A model generated the notes under the pieces. The model saw nothing but the letters and a program-made list of their open reading frames with translations, was not told the DNA's origin and made no database searches. Source: JABDIP01 sp965250245 (GTDB lineage: Bacteria; Pseudomonadota; Alphaproteobacteria; DSM-16000; Inquilinaceae). Taken from it: a stretch of DNA of 64,000 bases. Location of the stretch: the NCBI GenBank assembly GCA_965250245.1, contig OZ252296.1, positions 3,906,001-3,970,000 on the forward strand, in the 5' to 3' direction. The translations under genes and the position numbers were made by a program. Shown here one piece after another: positions 1 to 8,025 of this stretch (the first letter of the stretch is position 1; every line of letters starts with the position of its first letter).

Positions 1-151
1 ACAGAACCGTCAGGACCTGACGCAGCGCCATCAGGGAGACCGTGATGCCGAGGAGGATGAACCAGCGGTCCCGCAGCCGCAGCCAGATCACCATGGCAGC
101 GATCACGGCCGCCAGGCGAATGGCGATCGACAGCACCAGGACTAGACTCAT
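1..151 (-). CDS. N-terminus of an unidentified membrane protein (runs off the window)
   Basis: Only the first 50 residues are present, read from an ATG at 149-151 on the minus strand to the window edge. A good Shine-Dalgarno (GGGAGG, complement of 162-167) lies 10 nt upstream, so the start is well supported. Two hydrophobic segments, about residues 3-24 and 30-49, are joined by a short basic loop (RLRDR). Such paired helices head many alphaproteobacterial sensor kinases and other signalling proteins, but nothing catalytic is visible, so the family cannot be named. It is divergent from the PAS gene at 469. Confidence 0.55.
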   Translation of the reverse strand, partial: MSLVLVLSIAIRLAAVIAAMVIWLRLRDRWFILLGITVSLMALRQVLTVL

Positions 152-468
152 CGGACCGCTGCCTCCCGGACTCGATCAGGTGCCATGCGTCGCGCGCGAC
201 CGGCAATGGCGCTGAACCACAGTAACGCAAGGGTCGCGGGCATCTCCATAGGACAAAAGCGCCCCGGGATCGCGGCGGAGAAGCATCGACCCTTGGGGAA
301 TTCCCCTATCCCGATAGGTGCCGGACCGAATTTACCGATGACCGGCTCCGCCATACGTTTGCCGCGCGACGGTGGCCCGACACCCCAAGTGGCGAGCCCC
401 TACCCGCCGCGGTCGGACGGCCCGACGGGATCGAAGACGGACTGGCACAAGAGACGGAGTGCTGACGG
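152..468. other. Divergent intergenic region, 317 bp
   Basis: No convincing gene is present. It separates the minus-strand membrane protein from the plus-strand PAS protein and must hold both promoters. The visible structure is a 12-bp perfect palindrome, GGGGAATTCCCC, at 295-306, followed at once by a small CTAT/ATAG inverted repeat. Either could be a regulator site; neither matches an operator I can name. Confidence 0.4.
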
Positions 469-1212
469 GTGACGGGCGTAGTGGCAAAGTTGGAACCGGC
501 GGCCCAAGAGCGGATCGCGACCGACCTGGACGGCCGCCGATCGACGGGCATGCCGCCCCTGCCGGAAGAGCAGGCGCTGATCGCTGATGCGGCCCGGGCG
601 GCGGGGCTGGGCCCCTGGGTCCGGTACGGCTCCAGTGCCGACTGCATGTATTGCTCGCCGGAGGCGGCCCGGGTGTTCGGCGTCGAGCCGGACCAGGTCG
701 GCACCACCTTCCTGGAGTTCTGGTCGTTCATCCATCCCGATCACCGCGACCGGGTCGCCCGGCTGATGGACTCCACCCGCCGAGACCCGCGACCCTACGC
801 GATCGAATACGCCATCACCCTGCCGACCGGCGAGACCCGATACGTGGCGGAGACCGCCGAGCCGTATTTCGACCAGGCGGGCGAACTGACGCATTTCCTT
901 GGCGCGTTCCAGGACATCACCGAGCGCCGGCATCCTGATGGGGGACCGGACATGGAGGACTTCGGACAGGCGATGGCCGACGGGGAGCGTCGGCAACCGC
1001 GCAAGCTGGAAGCGGCTGGCTCCGAGATCAAGGCGCTGCTGGACATCATCATCACGTCGTCGGAGCTCATGCTCTGGCAGCAGGAGGGCGAGCTCCCGGA
1101 GGTCTATCGCGGCTATACCCGCGACATCCGCCGCAGCGGCATGGACCTGAAACTGATCCTCGAGGATCTGCTGGCCGACATGGCCGAGGATGAGCCGAAA
1201 TCCGGCGAATAG
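469..1212 (+). CDS. PAS-domain protein with degenerate, histidine-free HisKA remnant
   Basis: A 247-residue protein with a GTG start at 469 and a GGAG Shine-Dalgarno at 456-459. Residues about 45-153 form a PAS_3-type sensor domain, ending in the usual PAC signature (GAFQDITERR). Residues about 184-242 look like a histidine-kinase dimerisation helix pair: SEIKALL then ITSSELM, later YRGYTRDIRRSG, matching the typical S-H-E-L-R-T-P-L ... GFSELM ... YREYARDIHRSG pattern. The phospho-acceptor His position is Ser185, and the protein stops before any HATPase_c domain. It therefore cannot be a kinase itself. A decoy, dimerisation partner or decayed kinase is inferred. Next to it lies a divergent membrane protein of unknown type. 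Confidence 0.75.
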   Translation: MTGVVAKLEPAAQERIATDLDGRRSTGMPPLPEEQALIADAARAAGLGPWVRYGSSADCMYCSPEAARVFGVEPDQVGTTFLEFWSFIHPDHRDRVARLMDSTRRDPRPYAIEYAITLPTGETRYVAETAEPYFDQAGELTHFLGAFQDITERRHPDGGPDMEDFGQAMADGERRQPRKLEAAGSEIKALLDIIITSSELMLWQQEGELPEVYRGYTRDIRRSGMDLKLILEDLLADMAEDEPKSGE

Positions 1213-1247
1213 GGGTGAAACGCGGCGTATTCGCGTAGGGCCGTCGT

Positions 1248-1264
1248 TTGCCGGCAACCGGCAA
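1248..1264. terminator. Hairpin between convergent genes, possible terminator
   Basis: TTGCCGG-caa-CCGGCAA is a perfect 7-bp stem with a 3-nt loop. It sits between the convergent PAS and SCP2-like genes. No T-run follows on either strand, so the terminator role is inferred from position and symmetry only. Confidence 0.4.
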
Positions 1265-1319
1265 TCGCACCCAATCGATCCCTAACGCGTCACCGTCCGA
1301 CCGATTCCGACCCGGCCCG

Positions 1320-1625
1320 TCAGTCTTCCAGCATCGCGGCGAGCTTCAGCGCCGCCGGCATCGACCCGGCGACTTTCAGCTTCCCGGTCATGAAGGCCAG
1401 CGTCGGATCCAACGCGCCTTCGATCAGCTTGGCGAGCGCCTCGCTGCTCATGCTGACGGTCGCATCGGCGTCGCCGGCATCATCGGAGGAGATGACCGCC
1501 GGCACACCGGTGCCGTCGATCAGGATCGCACCGGCGCCGTCGAGATCCAGCCGCACCCGATACCCCAGCTGCGGGCTGGCGGCGGCGCGCTGGCGCATGG
1601 CGTCGATCAAGGCATCAAGGGTCAT
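1320..1625 (-). CDS. SCP2 sterol-binding domain protein (small, stand-alone)
   Basis: A 101-residue protein made almost entirely of an SCP-2 fold. The pattern (YRVRLDLDG...ILIDG...ADATVSMSSEALAKLIEGALDPTLAFMTGKLKVAGSM) matches the family core, including the conserved 'F M xGKLKVxGdmg' stretch near the end. Members bind hydrophobic ligands such as fatty acids or acyl-CoA; the bacterial ligand is unknown. The ATG at 1625 is preferred to the upstream GTG at 1634, because GCGGACC precedes the ATG and nothing ribosome-binding-like precedes the GTG. It may be co-transcribed with mnmA, 80 nt upstream. Confidence 0.8.
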   Translation of the reverse strand: MTLDALIDAMRQRAAASPQLGYRVRLDLDGAGAILIDGTGVPAVISSDDAGDADATVSMSSEALAKLIEGALDPTLAFMTGKLKVAGSMPAALKLAAMLED

Positions 1626-1705
1626 GGTCCGCACTGTGCCAGGGGAGGGTGTGCAATTCCTTACTTCTGCAGGGAATTTCGCGATACCGGACGCAGCGGT
1701 CGCGG

Positions 1706-2839
1706 TCAGGCGGCCCGCTCGAGAGCCGCGCCGGTGATCCAGCCGCCACCCAGGACCCGGTCGCCGTCATAGATCACCGCGGCCTGCCCCGGCGCAATGC
1801 CGTGCTGTGGGGCGTCAAGCACGATCTCCGCACCGCCGTCCGGCAATCCGAACACCGTGCCGGACGCGGCCGGCTGGGCCGAGCGCAGCTTGACCTGCGC
1901 GTCACGGCCAGGCCCGTCGCCTTCCGGTGCCGGCGTGCCCGGCTCCAGCCAGTTGAGCGACTGGACCCGAACGCGGTCGCGCGCCAGCGCCGCCTTGGGG
2001 CCGACGACGACGCGATGCCGCGCCGGCTCCAGCCGGACGACATAGAGCGGATCGCCGCCGCCGATGCCGATGCCGCGGCGCTGGCCGACCGTGAAATGGA
2101 TGATCCCGTCATGCCGGCCGAGGACCCGGCCGTCCAGATCGACGATCTCGCCGGGCTCGACGGCGCCGGGACGCAGCTTCTCCACCACGCTGGCGTAGTG
2201 GCCGTTGGGCACGAAGCAGATGTCCTGGCTGTCCGGCTTAGCCGCAACCGGCAAGGAAAACCGTTCCGCGAGCGCCCGTGTCTCGGGCTTGCTCAGACCG
2301 CCGAGGGGAAACCGGAGGAAGGCAAGCTGCTCCGCCGTGGTGGCGAACAGGAAATAACTCTGATCCTTGGCCGGATCGGCGGCGCGATGCAGTTCGGGAC
2401 CGGCCTTCCCCTCGACACGCCGCACATAATGTCCGGTGGCCAGGGCCTCGGCCCCCAGATCGCGGGCCGTGCCCAGCAGGTCGCGGAACTTGACGGTCTG
2501 GTTGCAGCGCACGCAGGGGATCGGCGTCTCGCCGCGCAGATAGCTGTCGGCGAAATCGTCCATCACCGCCTGGGAGAACCGGCTCTCATAGTCCAGCACG
2601 TAGTGCGGGATGCCGATCGTGTCGGCCACCCGGCGCGCATCGTGGATGTCCTGCCCGGCGCAGCACGCGCCCTTGCGCGCCACGGCGGCGCCATGGTCGT
2701 AGAGCTGCAGCGTCACGCCGACCACGTCATAGCCCTGCTCGGCGAGCAGGGCGGCGGTGACCGAGCTGTCGACCCCGCCGGACATGGCGACGACGACCCG
2801 GGTGTCCGCGGGCGGCTTATCGATCCCCAGTGAATTCAT
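1706..2839 (-). CDS. mnmA: tRNA-specific 2-thiouridylase MnmA
   Basis: 377 residues. Makes the 2-thio group of s2U34 in tRNAs for Lys, Glu and Gln, activating the uridine with ATP. The N-terminal PP-loop SGGVDSS is at residues 20-26. The two catalytic cysteines are visible in family context: the Cys in PIPCVRCNQTVKF and the one in SQDICFVPNG. The C-terminal beta-barrel region contains HDGIIHFTVGQRRGIG. The ATG at 2839 is chosen over a TTG at 2848; the Shine-Dalgarno is weak. MnmA needs sulfur relayed from a cysteine desulfurase, and two desulfurases are encoded downstream in the window. Confidence 0.96.
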   Translation of the reverse strand: MNSLGIDKPPADTRVVVAMSGGVDSSVTAALLAEQGYDVVGVTLQLYDHGAAVARKGACCAGQDIHDARRVADTIGIPHYVLDYESRFSQAVMDDFADSYLRGETPIPCVRCNQTVKFRDLLGTARDLGAEALATGHYVRRVEGKAGPELHRAADPAKDQSYFLFATTAEQLAFLRFPLGGLSKPETRALAERFSLPVAAKPDSQDICFVPNGHYASVVEKLRPGAVEPGEIVDLDGRVLGRHDGIIHFTVGQRRGIGIGGGDPLYVVRLEPARHRVVVGPKAALARDRVRVQSLNWLEPGTPAPEGDGPGRDAQVKLRSAQPAASGTVFGLPDGGAEIVLDAPQHGIAPGQAAVIYDGDRVLGGGWITGAALERAA

Positions 2840-2905
2840 GGCGCGCAATATAGGGTGCGCGCCGTTCAGTACAATCGCAATCCTGGCAACGTGCCTGGCG
2901 GAATG

Positions 2906-3964
2906 TCAGGCTTCGAACAGGGACCCTGTCGGCTCCTTCAGGAAGGCGGCCAGGGGAATCTCCTCCTGTTTCAGGAATCCCCGGTTGGGCAGCTTACCGT
3001 CCCGGACCATCTCGATCACCGCGACGACCGATGCCGCCGTCGTCCAGGCGATGGCGGTCCGGACCCGGCCGGCGATCTCGATCGGACGATAGCTGCGCAC
3101 GAATTCCTTGCGCTCCGGGTGCCCGTCCCGGATGCCCTCCGCCGAGACGTGCACATGGACGATATCGTCCTGGACCGGCGGCTTGGCGTGCACCAGGATC
3201 TCGCCGGCCTCCTGGCGCCGCTCACGCATCAGCAGCTCGTGGAAGAAGAAGTTCATCTGCTTCATGTGGCCGGGATAGCGCATGGATTTGTAGTCGAGGT
3301 TGGCGACCGCCCCGAGATAGGTGTCGCACATGGTGCCGAGCCCGCCGGATGTGGTGAAGGCCTCCAGCTTGACCCCGTCGACATAGAGCGTCTCGTGCCA
3401 TTCCATCGGCGAGACCCATTTGCGCTCGCCATCCTCGATCACCTCGCAATCGTTCAGGTACTCGTTCACCACCCCTTCCGGCGACCAGTTGAAGGCGTAG
3501 CCCATCAGGCCGGTTGGGTTCTGCGGAAGGGCACCGACCCGCATCTTGCAGCTGCGGCACTCGTCGAATACGGAGATCAGGTCGGCGCCGACGATCCCGA
3601 CGAAGCCGGGCGCCAGCCCGCATTGCGGCGCCATCAGCCCCTTGGCGGTCTTGCTGAGTTCGATGATGGCCTTGGTCGTCGGCACATCCTCGGTCAGGTC
3701 GAAATAGTGGATGCCGGCGCTGTGGGCGATCCGGGCAAGGTCGGCATTGAGGTGATAGGGCAGACAGGACAGCACGGCATCGTGAGTCCTCAACTCGGCC
3801 TCCACACCGTCTTTGGCGCTCAGGTCCAGGGTCTTGACCGGGAATGGGAGTTTCCCCGCCGGCGACTTCAAATCCAGCCCGACGACATCGAAGCCGGAAC
3901 CGTGCAGCAGCTCGGCGGCGAGCACGCCGACCTTGCCGAGACCGAGGACCGCAACTGTCTTCAT
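2906..3964 (-). CDS. Saccharopine dehydrogenase-like / lysine 6-dehydrogenase-like oxidoreductase
   Basis: 352 residues. The N-terminal Rossmann fold is clear (VAVLGLGKVGVLAAELL, then an acidic strand VVGLDL suggesting NAD). The CLPYHLNADLARIAHSAGIHYFDLTED stretch and the later GLAPGFVGIVG and TSGGLGTM motifs are typical of the saccharopine reductase/lysine dehydrogenase group (oxidation or reduction at an amino-acid nitrogen). The exact substrate cannot be read from sequence. The ATG at 3964 is chosen because the Rossmann fold starts immediately after it and GGGA lies 8 nt upstream; the frame stays open further up but encodes Arg-rich, non-family sequence. Divergent from the MoxR gene. Confidence 0.8.
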   Translation of the reverse strand: MKTVAVLGLGKVGVLAAELLHGSGFDVVGLDLKSPAGKLPFPVKTLDLSAKDGVEAELRTHDAVLSCLPYHLNADLARIAHSAGIHYFDLTEDVPTTKAIIELSKTAKGLMAPQCGLAPGFVGIVGADLISVFDECRSCKMRVGALPQNPTGLMGYAFNWSPEGVVNEYLNDCEVIEDGERKWVSPMEWHETLYVDGVKLEAFTTSGGLGTMCDTYLGAVANLDYKSMRYPGHMKQMNFFFHELLMRERRQEAGEILVHAKPPVQDDIVHVHVSAEGIRDGHPERKEFVRSYRPIEIAGRVRTAIAWTTAASVVAVIEMVRDGKLPNRGFLKQEEIPLAAFLKEPTGSLFEA

Positions 3965-3998
3965 TTCGTGTCCCTGGGTGCCTGCTGAGGATCTGCCT

Positions 3999-4015
3999 TG
4001 CCGATTCGATCGGCA
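3999..4015. promoter_or_regulatory. 17-bp palindrome upstream of the saccharopine dehydrogenase-like gene
   Basis: TGCCGAT-tcg-ATCGGCA, a perfect 7-bp inverted repeat. It lies 35 bp before the ATG at 3964 in the 233-bp divergent spacer shared with moxR, a natural operator position. The cognate regulator is not evident. Confidence 0.4.
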
Positions 4016-4197
4016 GGCGTCGACGGAGACGACTTGCCGGGAAACCGGCCGGACGCGCAAGAGCAACACGAAAAAATGGCTTGGTGTTGGCTGTGCCCGG
4101 AGCGTGACGATACCGACCACATCATCGCACCTTGCCGACGACACCATGCCGGCGAGGCCGTAATGCCTTGTTCGGCCGACGCCGATCCTCTAGGTCA

Positions 4198-5265
4198 ATG
4201 CCGGTCATGGAAGCGACCAAGACCCTCACGCCCAGCGAGCTGGCGGATTTCCTGCTGAACGTCGCGCCGGCCCGGCCAGTCTTCATCTGGGGGCCGCCCG
4301 GCATCGGCAAGTCGTCGCTGGTGCGCCAGTTCGCCGAGTCCGTCGGGCTGGACTGCGTGTCCATGCTCGGCTCCCAGCTGGCGCCGGAGGACATCATCGG
4401 GGTGCCGCAGATCGTTGACGGCAAGTCCCGCTTCTGCCCGCCCACCATGGTGGCGCGGGACGCGCCGTTCTGCCTGTTCCTCGACGAGCTCAACGCCTGT
4501 TCGCACGAGGTGCAGAAGGCGTTCTACAGCCTGATCAACGACCGGCGGGTCGGCGATTTCGCCCTGCCCGAGGGCTCGATCGTCATCGGCGCCGGCAACC
4601 GGGTCCAGGATGCCGCGATCGTCAAGCCGCTCTCCTCGGCCCTGATCAACCGGCTGGTTCATGTGAGCCTGCGCGCCTCCGCGTCGGACTGGCTGCGCTG
4701 GGCCGGCGGCGCCGGCATCCACCGGCTGGTGCTCGACTACATCGCGCTCAGGCCCGACCACCTCTGGTCCAAGCCGCCCAAGCATGAGGAGCCGTTCTCC
4801 ACCCCGCGCAGCTGGCACATGCTGTCCGACGGGCTGACCGCCTATGGCGAGGACCCGCCGAGCGAGAACGCGGTCGACCTGCTGGCCAGCGCCTTGCTGA
4901 CGCCGGCCCATGCCCAGCAGTTCAAGGCCTTTCACCGACAGACCCTGCACGCCTTCAGCCTGGCGGCGATCGTCAAGGGCGAGCTGAAATGGCCCAACAA
5001 GCCGGAAGAGCGGGACATCTTGTACTTCCTGGCGCATTCCTTCCGGGCGCAGCTGATCAAGGAGCTGCCATCCGACAAGCGCCGGATGAGCCGCCCGGTC
5101 CGCGAATTGGCGGTCAAGGCCAAGGATTTGCTGATCGACCTCTCGCGCATCTCCCTGGAGATGGCCCAGCTCGTGGTGGCCGAGGACGACGACGGCGCCG
5201 CCTTGCCCGACTGGTTCATGGTCGAGATCGTTCGCGATCTGCCGCGCCTCGTCGCACGCGACTGA
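4198..5265 (+). CDS. MoxR-family AAA+ ATPase
   Basis: 355 residues. Walker A GPPGIGKS is at residues 32-39, Walker B is CLFLDEL, and the sensor-1 Asn lies in IGAGNRV; an arginine-finger region (LSSALINRLVHV) follows. This is the pattern of the dynein-related/MoxR group, chaperone-like ATPases that act with von Willebrand factor A (VWA) proteins. The ATG at 4198 follows AGG at very short spacing; a second ATG at 4207 is possible. The next gene, 8 nt downstream, encodes just such a VWA protein, so the two probably work as one complex in the cytoplasm. Confidence 0.88.
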   Translation: MPVMEATKTLTPSELADFLLNVAPARPVFIWGPPGIGKSSLVRQFAESVGLDCVSMLGSQLAPEDIIGVPQIVDGKSRFCPPTMVARDAPFCLFLDELNACSHEVQKAFYSLINDRRVGDFALPEGSIVIGAGNRVQDAAIVKPLSSALINRLVHVSLRASASDWLRWAGGAGIHRLVLDYIALRPDHLWSKPPKHEEPFSTPRSWHMLSDGLTAYGEDPPSENAVDLLASALLTPAHAQQFKAFHRQTLHAFSLAAIVKGELKWPNKPEERDILYFLAHSFRAQLIKELPSDKRRMSRPVRELAVKAKDLLIDLSRISLEMAQLVVAEDDDGAALPDWFMVEIVRDLPRLVARD

Positions 5266-5273
5266 GGCCGGCC

Positions 5274-7115
5274 ATGCCCCGCCGAGGCGGCAAATCCGAC
5301 GACGAAAACCGCAAGGCGATCTTTGCAGGGCAACAGATCCTGGTGCAGCACCCGCTTTTCTTGCCGCTGTTGGACCTTGCCGGGCTGCATGAGCGGCCGG
5401 ACAGGCCGCCCAAGGGGTTCTGGTGCCAGATCATCGAGGCCGGCGCGTCACGCTGGGGCGATGGTTGGGCCTATCCGACGATCAGCATCGATCCCAAGCG
5501 CCGCGCCGCGCCGGAGCATTGGGCCTATGTCCTGGGACGCGCCTTCCTGCAGATCGGTCTGAACCATCCCGATCCGTCCAGGGACCAGGAGGCCTGGCAG
5601 GCCGCCTGCGATCTGTTCGCGGCCGATTTCGTGGAGCGGACCAAGATCGGCCGCCGGCCGGACGATGTGTACGCCCCGCCATCCCCGTTGCCGCGCCGCA
5701 GCGAGGAGGACCTGTACGGGCTGTTTCGCGAGACGGGCATCCCGGACGAGCTGTTGGGATACAGCCTGGCCGGACCCGGCCTCCCGACCATCGCCTTCCC
5801 GAACCATGACGCCGCCGTCCCGGACGACGTTCGCAACCGGCGGTCGGCCGCCTTGGCCGAAGGAACGCGAGAAGCCGTGCGGGCCGCGGTCGATGTGGCC
5901 GGCGGCGCGAGGCGGGCGCTGGGCGGCGAGGCCGATCCGAAGACCGAGGCGCAGCGTGCCAAGGCCTGGTTCATCAGCTCCTATCCGCTGCTGGCGTCCC
6001 TGGCCGCGACGTTCAAGGTGATCGACGACGCCGAGATCTGCGCCCAGATGGGCATCTCCATCGCCGCCGTCAGCAGCGAGGCGCAGGAGATCTACGTCAA
6101 CCCCCACGCCTTCCTCTCCTTCGAGGAGACCAAGTTCGTCATCGCCCATGAGCTGCTTCATGTCGGGTTGCGCCACGAGCAGCGCTGCCAGGGCCGGGAC
6201 CGGTACTTCTGGAACGTCGCCTGCGATTACGTGATCAATGGCTGGCTGGTCGAGATGGATGTCGGCGAGATGCCGGCGGATGGGCTGCTGTACGACCCGG
6301 AGCTGTCGGCGGAGTCCGCCGAGGCGCTGTACGACCGGATCGTCGGCGACCTGCGGCTGCGTCGCCGGCTCGCCAGGCTCAGGACGCCGAAGGGGATCGG
6401 CGAATGCGACATCCTGGACGAGCGGTCGCCGGCCTGGTGGACCGGCCAGGGCGTCGACCTGGACACCTTCTACCGCCGCTGCCTGGCCGAGGGCCTGCGG
6501 CTCTACACGGAAGGACGCGGCCTCCTGCCGGCCGGGCTTGTCGAGGAGATCCGCTCTCTGAGCCAGCCGCCGATCCCGTGGGATGTGGAACTGGCGCAAT
6601 GGCTCGACCAGTTCTTCCCGGCGATCGAGAAGCGCCGCAGCTTCGCCCGGGCCAGCCGCCGGCAATCCTCCACGCCCGACATCCCGCGCCCGCTCTACGT
6701 CGCACCGCCGGAGGTCATGAAGGGGCGGACATTCGGCGTCGTGGTCGATACCTCGGGCTCGATGTCGCGGATCGAGCTGGGCAAGGCGGTCGGGGCCATC
6801 GCCAGCTATGCCATGAGCCGGGAGGTGACCGCCGTGCGGGTCATCCAGTGCGACGCCCGGCCGCATGATGCCGGTTTCGTGGAACCGGAATCCCTCCTGG
6901 ACCGGGTCGAGGTGCGCGGACGCGGCGGAACCGTGCTGCAGCCGGCCGTCGATCTGCTTCAGCGCAAGGAGGATTTTCCGAAGGACGGCCCGATCCTGAT
7001 GATCACCGACGGGTACTGCGACCGCCTGGCCATCAAGCGCAGCCACGCGTTCCTACTGCCGGAGGGCCGTCGGCTGCCGTTCCGGCCCGTTGGACCGGTC
7101 TTCCATTTCAGCTAG
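5274..7115 (+). CDS. DUF2201-type putative metallopeptidase with C-terminal VWA domain
   Basis: 613 residues, ATG at 5274 just after the moxR stop. The N-terminal half carries a zinc-metallopeptidase-like motif HELLHVGLRH (H292, E293, H296; a further His at 301), flanked by hydrophobic and acidic segments typical of DUF2201_N. The C-terminal part is a VWA-like domain with a MIDAS start DTSGS at 492-496 and a later ITDGY loop. There is no signal peptide, so it is likely cytoplasmic. Together with the adjacent MoxR ATPase it forms a MoxR-VWA pair. Such pairs are linked to protein or cofactor maturation and stress in several bacteria, but the substrate here is unknown and proteolysis is unproven. 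Confidence 0.85.
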   Translation: MPRRGGKSDDENRKAIFAGQQILVQHPLFLPLLDLAGLHERPDRPPKGFWCQIIEAGASRWGDGWAYPTISIDPKRRAAPEHWAYVLGRAFLQIGLNHPDPSRDQEAWQAACDLFAADFVERTKIGRRPDDVYAPPSPLPRRSEEDLYGLFRETGIPDELLGYSLAGPGLPTIAFPNHDAAVPDDVRNRRSAALAEGTREAVRAAVDVAGGARRALGGEADPKTEAQRAKAWFISSYPLLASLAATFKVIDDAEICAQMGISIAAVSSEAQEIYVNPHAFLSFEETKFVIAHELLHVGLRHEQRCQGRDRYFWNVACDYVINGWLVEMDVGEMPADGLLYDPELSAESAEALYDRIVGDLRLRRRLARLRTPKGIGECDILDERSPAWWTGQGVDLDTFYRRCLAEGLRLYTEGRGLLPAGLVEEIRSLSQPPIPWDVELAQWLDQFFPAIEKRRSFARASRRQSSTPDIPRPLYVAPPEVMKGRTFGVVVDTSGSMSRIELGKAVGAIASYAMSREVTAVRVIQCDARPHDAGFVEPESLLDRVEVRGRGGTVLQPAVDLLQRKEDFPKDGPILMITDGYCDRLAIKRSHAFLLPEGRRLPFRPVGPVFHFS

Positions 7116-7145
7116 GGAGGTGCTTGCCTGCCCAATCACACACAA

Positions 7146-7229
7146 CCGTCATCGCGAGCGAAGCGTGGCGATCCACTCTATCGGCAGGCAGTGGATTGCC
7201 GCGTCGCCTGCGGCTCCTCGCAATGACGG
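7146..7229. repeat. 84-bp intergenic palindromic repeat, copy 1
   Basis: An imperfect palindrome beginning CCGTCATCGCGAG and ending CTCGCAATGACGG, with inner arms ATCCACT and AGTGGAT. An element of exactly the same length, in opposite orientation, occurs at 53870-53953. It lies between the convergent VWA and sufA genes. Similar extragenic palindromes are widespread in alphaproteobacteria (recalled, not searched). Confidence 0.8.
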
Positions 7230-7240
7230 AGGGTCCGGGG

Positions 7241-7618
7241 CTACGCCTTCGGTTCTTCCGCCGGTTCGGGCTGGGGGGCGACGCGGAAGCTCTCGCCGCA
7301 GCCGCAGCGGTCGACTTCGTTGGGGTTGTTGAAGACGAAGCGGGCGCCGAGATCCTCCTCGACGAAATCCATCTCGGTGCCGAGCAGGAACATGGTGGCG
7401 GTCGGCTCGATCAGCACGGTCACGCCCTTGTCCTCGATCACCTCGTCGAAGGCGCCCTTTTCTTCGGCATACTCCATGCGATAGGACAGGCCGGAGCAGC
7501 CGGTCGACCTGACGCCGACGCGCACGCCGACGATCGGCTTGTCGGATTGCGCCATCAACTCCTTGACCCGCTCAGCGGCGCGGTCGGTCAGGGTGATCGC
7601 CTTTGGCAGTGCCTTCAT
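7241..7618 (-). CDS. sufA: A-type Fe-S carrier SufA/IscA/ErpA family
   Basis: 125 residues. The three family cysteines are C41 (STGCSG), C105 and C107 (CGCGESF). They bind a cluster received from the SUF scaffold and pass it to target apoproteins. The ATG at 7618 is chosen because GAGGTGGAG lies just upstream; a TTG at 7633 is the only in-frame alternative. There is a short charged tail (PEPAEEPKA). It is the last gene of the long minus-strand Fe-S operon, 11 nt after sufT. Sequence alone cannot separate SufA from ErpA or IscA; the operon favours SufA. Confidence 0.92.
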   Translation of the reverse strand: MKALPKAITLTDRAAERVKELMAQSDKPIVGVRVGVRSTGCSGLSYRMEYAEEKGAFDEVIEDKGVTVLIEPTATMFLLGTEMDFVEEDLGARFVFNNPNEVDRCGCGESFRVAPQPEPAEEPKA

Positions 7619-7629
7619 CGCTCCACCTC

Positions 7630-8025
7630 TCAAAACATGCCCAGCGCCAGCCGGGCCTCTTCCGACATCCGCGACGGGTCCCAGATCGGTTCCCAGACCA
7701 GATTCACGTCCGCCGCCTTGACGCCGTCGACATCCTGGACCGCTTCCATCACCTGCTCCGGGATCAAATCGGCCACCGGGCAGTTGGGCGCGGTCAGGGT
7801 CATGTCGATCGCCACCCGGCCGTCGGCCGCGATGTCGAGCCGGTATATTAGACCCAATTCGTAAATATTGACCGGAATTTCCGGGTCATGGACGGTCTGC
7901 AACGCCTCGATCACCCGTTCGCGCAGCCCCTCGGGCCCGTCGCCGGATTCCAGCTCCGGACGGCCGTCGGTCGCCAGCTTGACCAGATCGATCGGCATCG
8001 CGCCCTCGTCCTTTCCCTCCATCAT
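7630..8025 (-). CDS. sufT: SufT / MIP18-DUF59 family Fe-S assembly factor
   Basis: 131 residues. The DUF59 core is plain: VIEALQTVHDPEIPVNIYELGLIYRL, then TLTAPNCPVADLIPEQV with the family Cys, then WEPIWDPSRMSEEARLALGM. SufT proteins help mature Fe-S proteins when demand is high. The ATG at 8025 overlaps the sufU stop by 4 nt (ATGA), which fixes the start and implies translational coupling. In SUF operons this gene usually lies beside sufA, as here. Confidence 0.92.
   Translation of the reverse strand: MMEGKDEGAMPIDLVKLATDGRPELESGDGPEGLRERVIEALQTVHDPEIPVNIYELGLIYRLDIAADGRVAIDMTLTAPNCPVADLIPEQVMEAVQDVDGVKAADVNLVWEPIWDPSRMSEEARLALGMF

Noticed and set aside
2906..4147. N-terminally extended saccharopine dehydrogenase-like protein
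   Set aside because: The extra 61 residues precede the Rossmann fold, are Arg-rich and cover the divergent promoter region.
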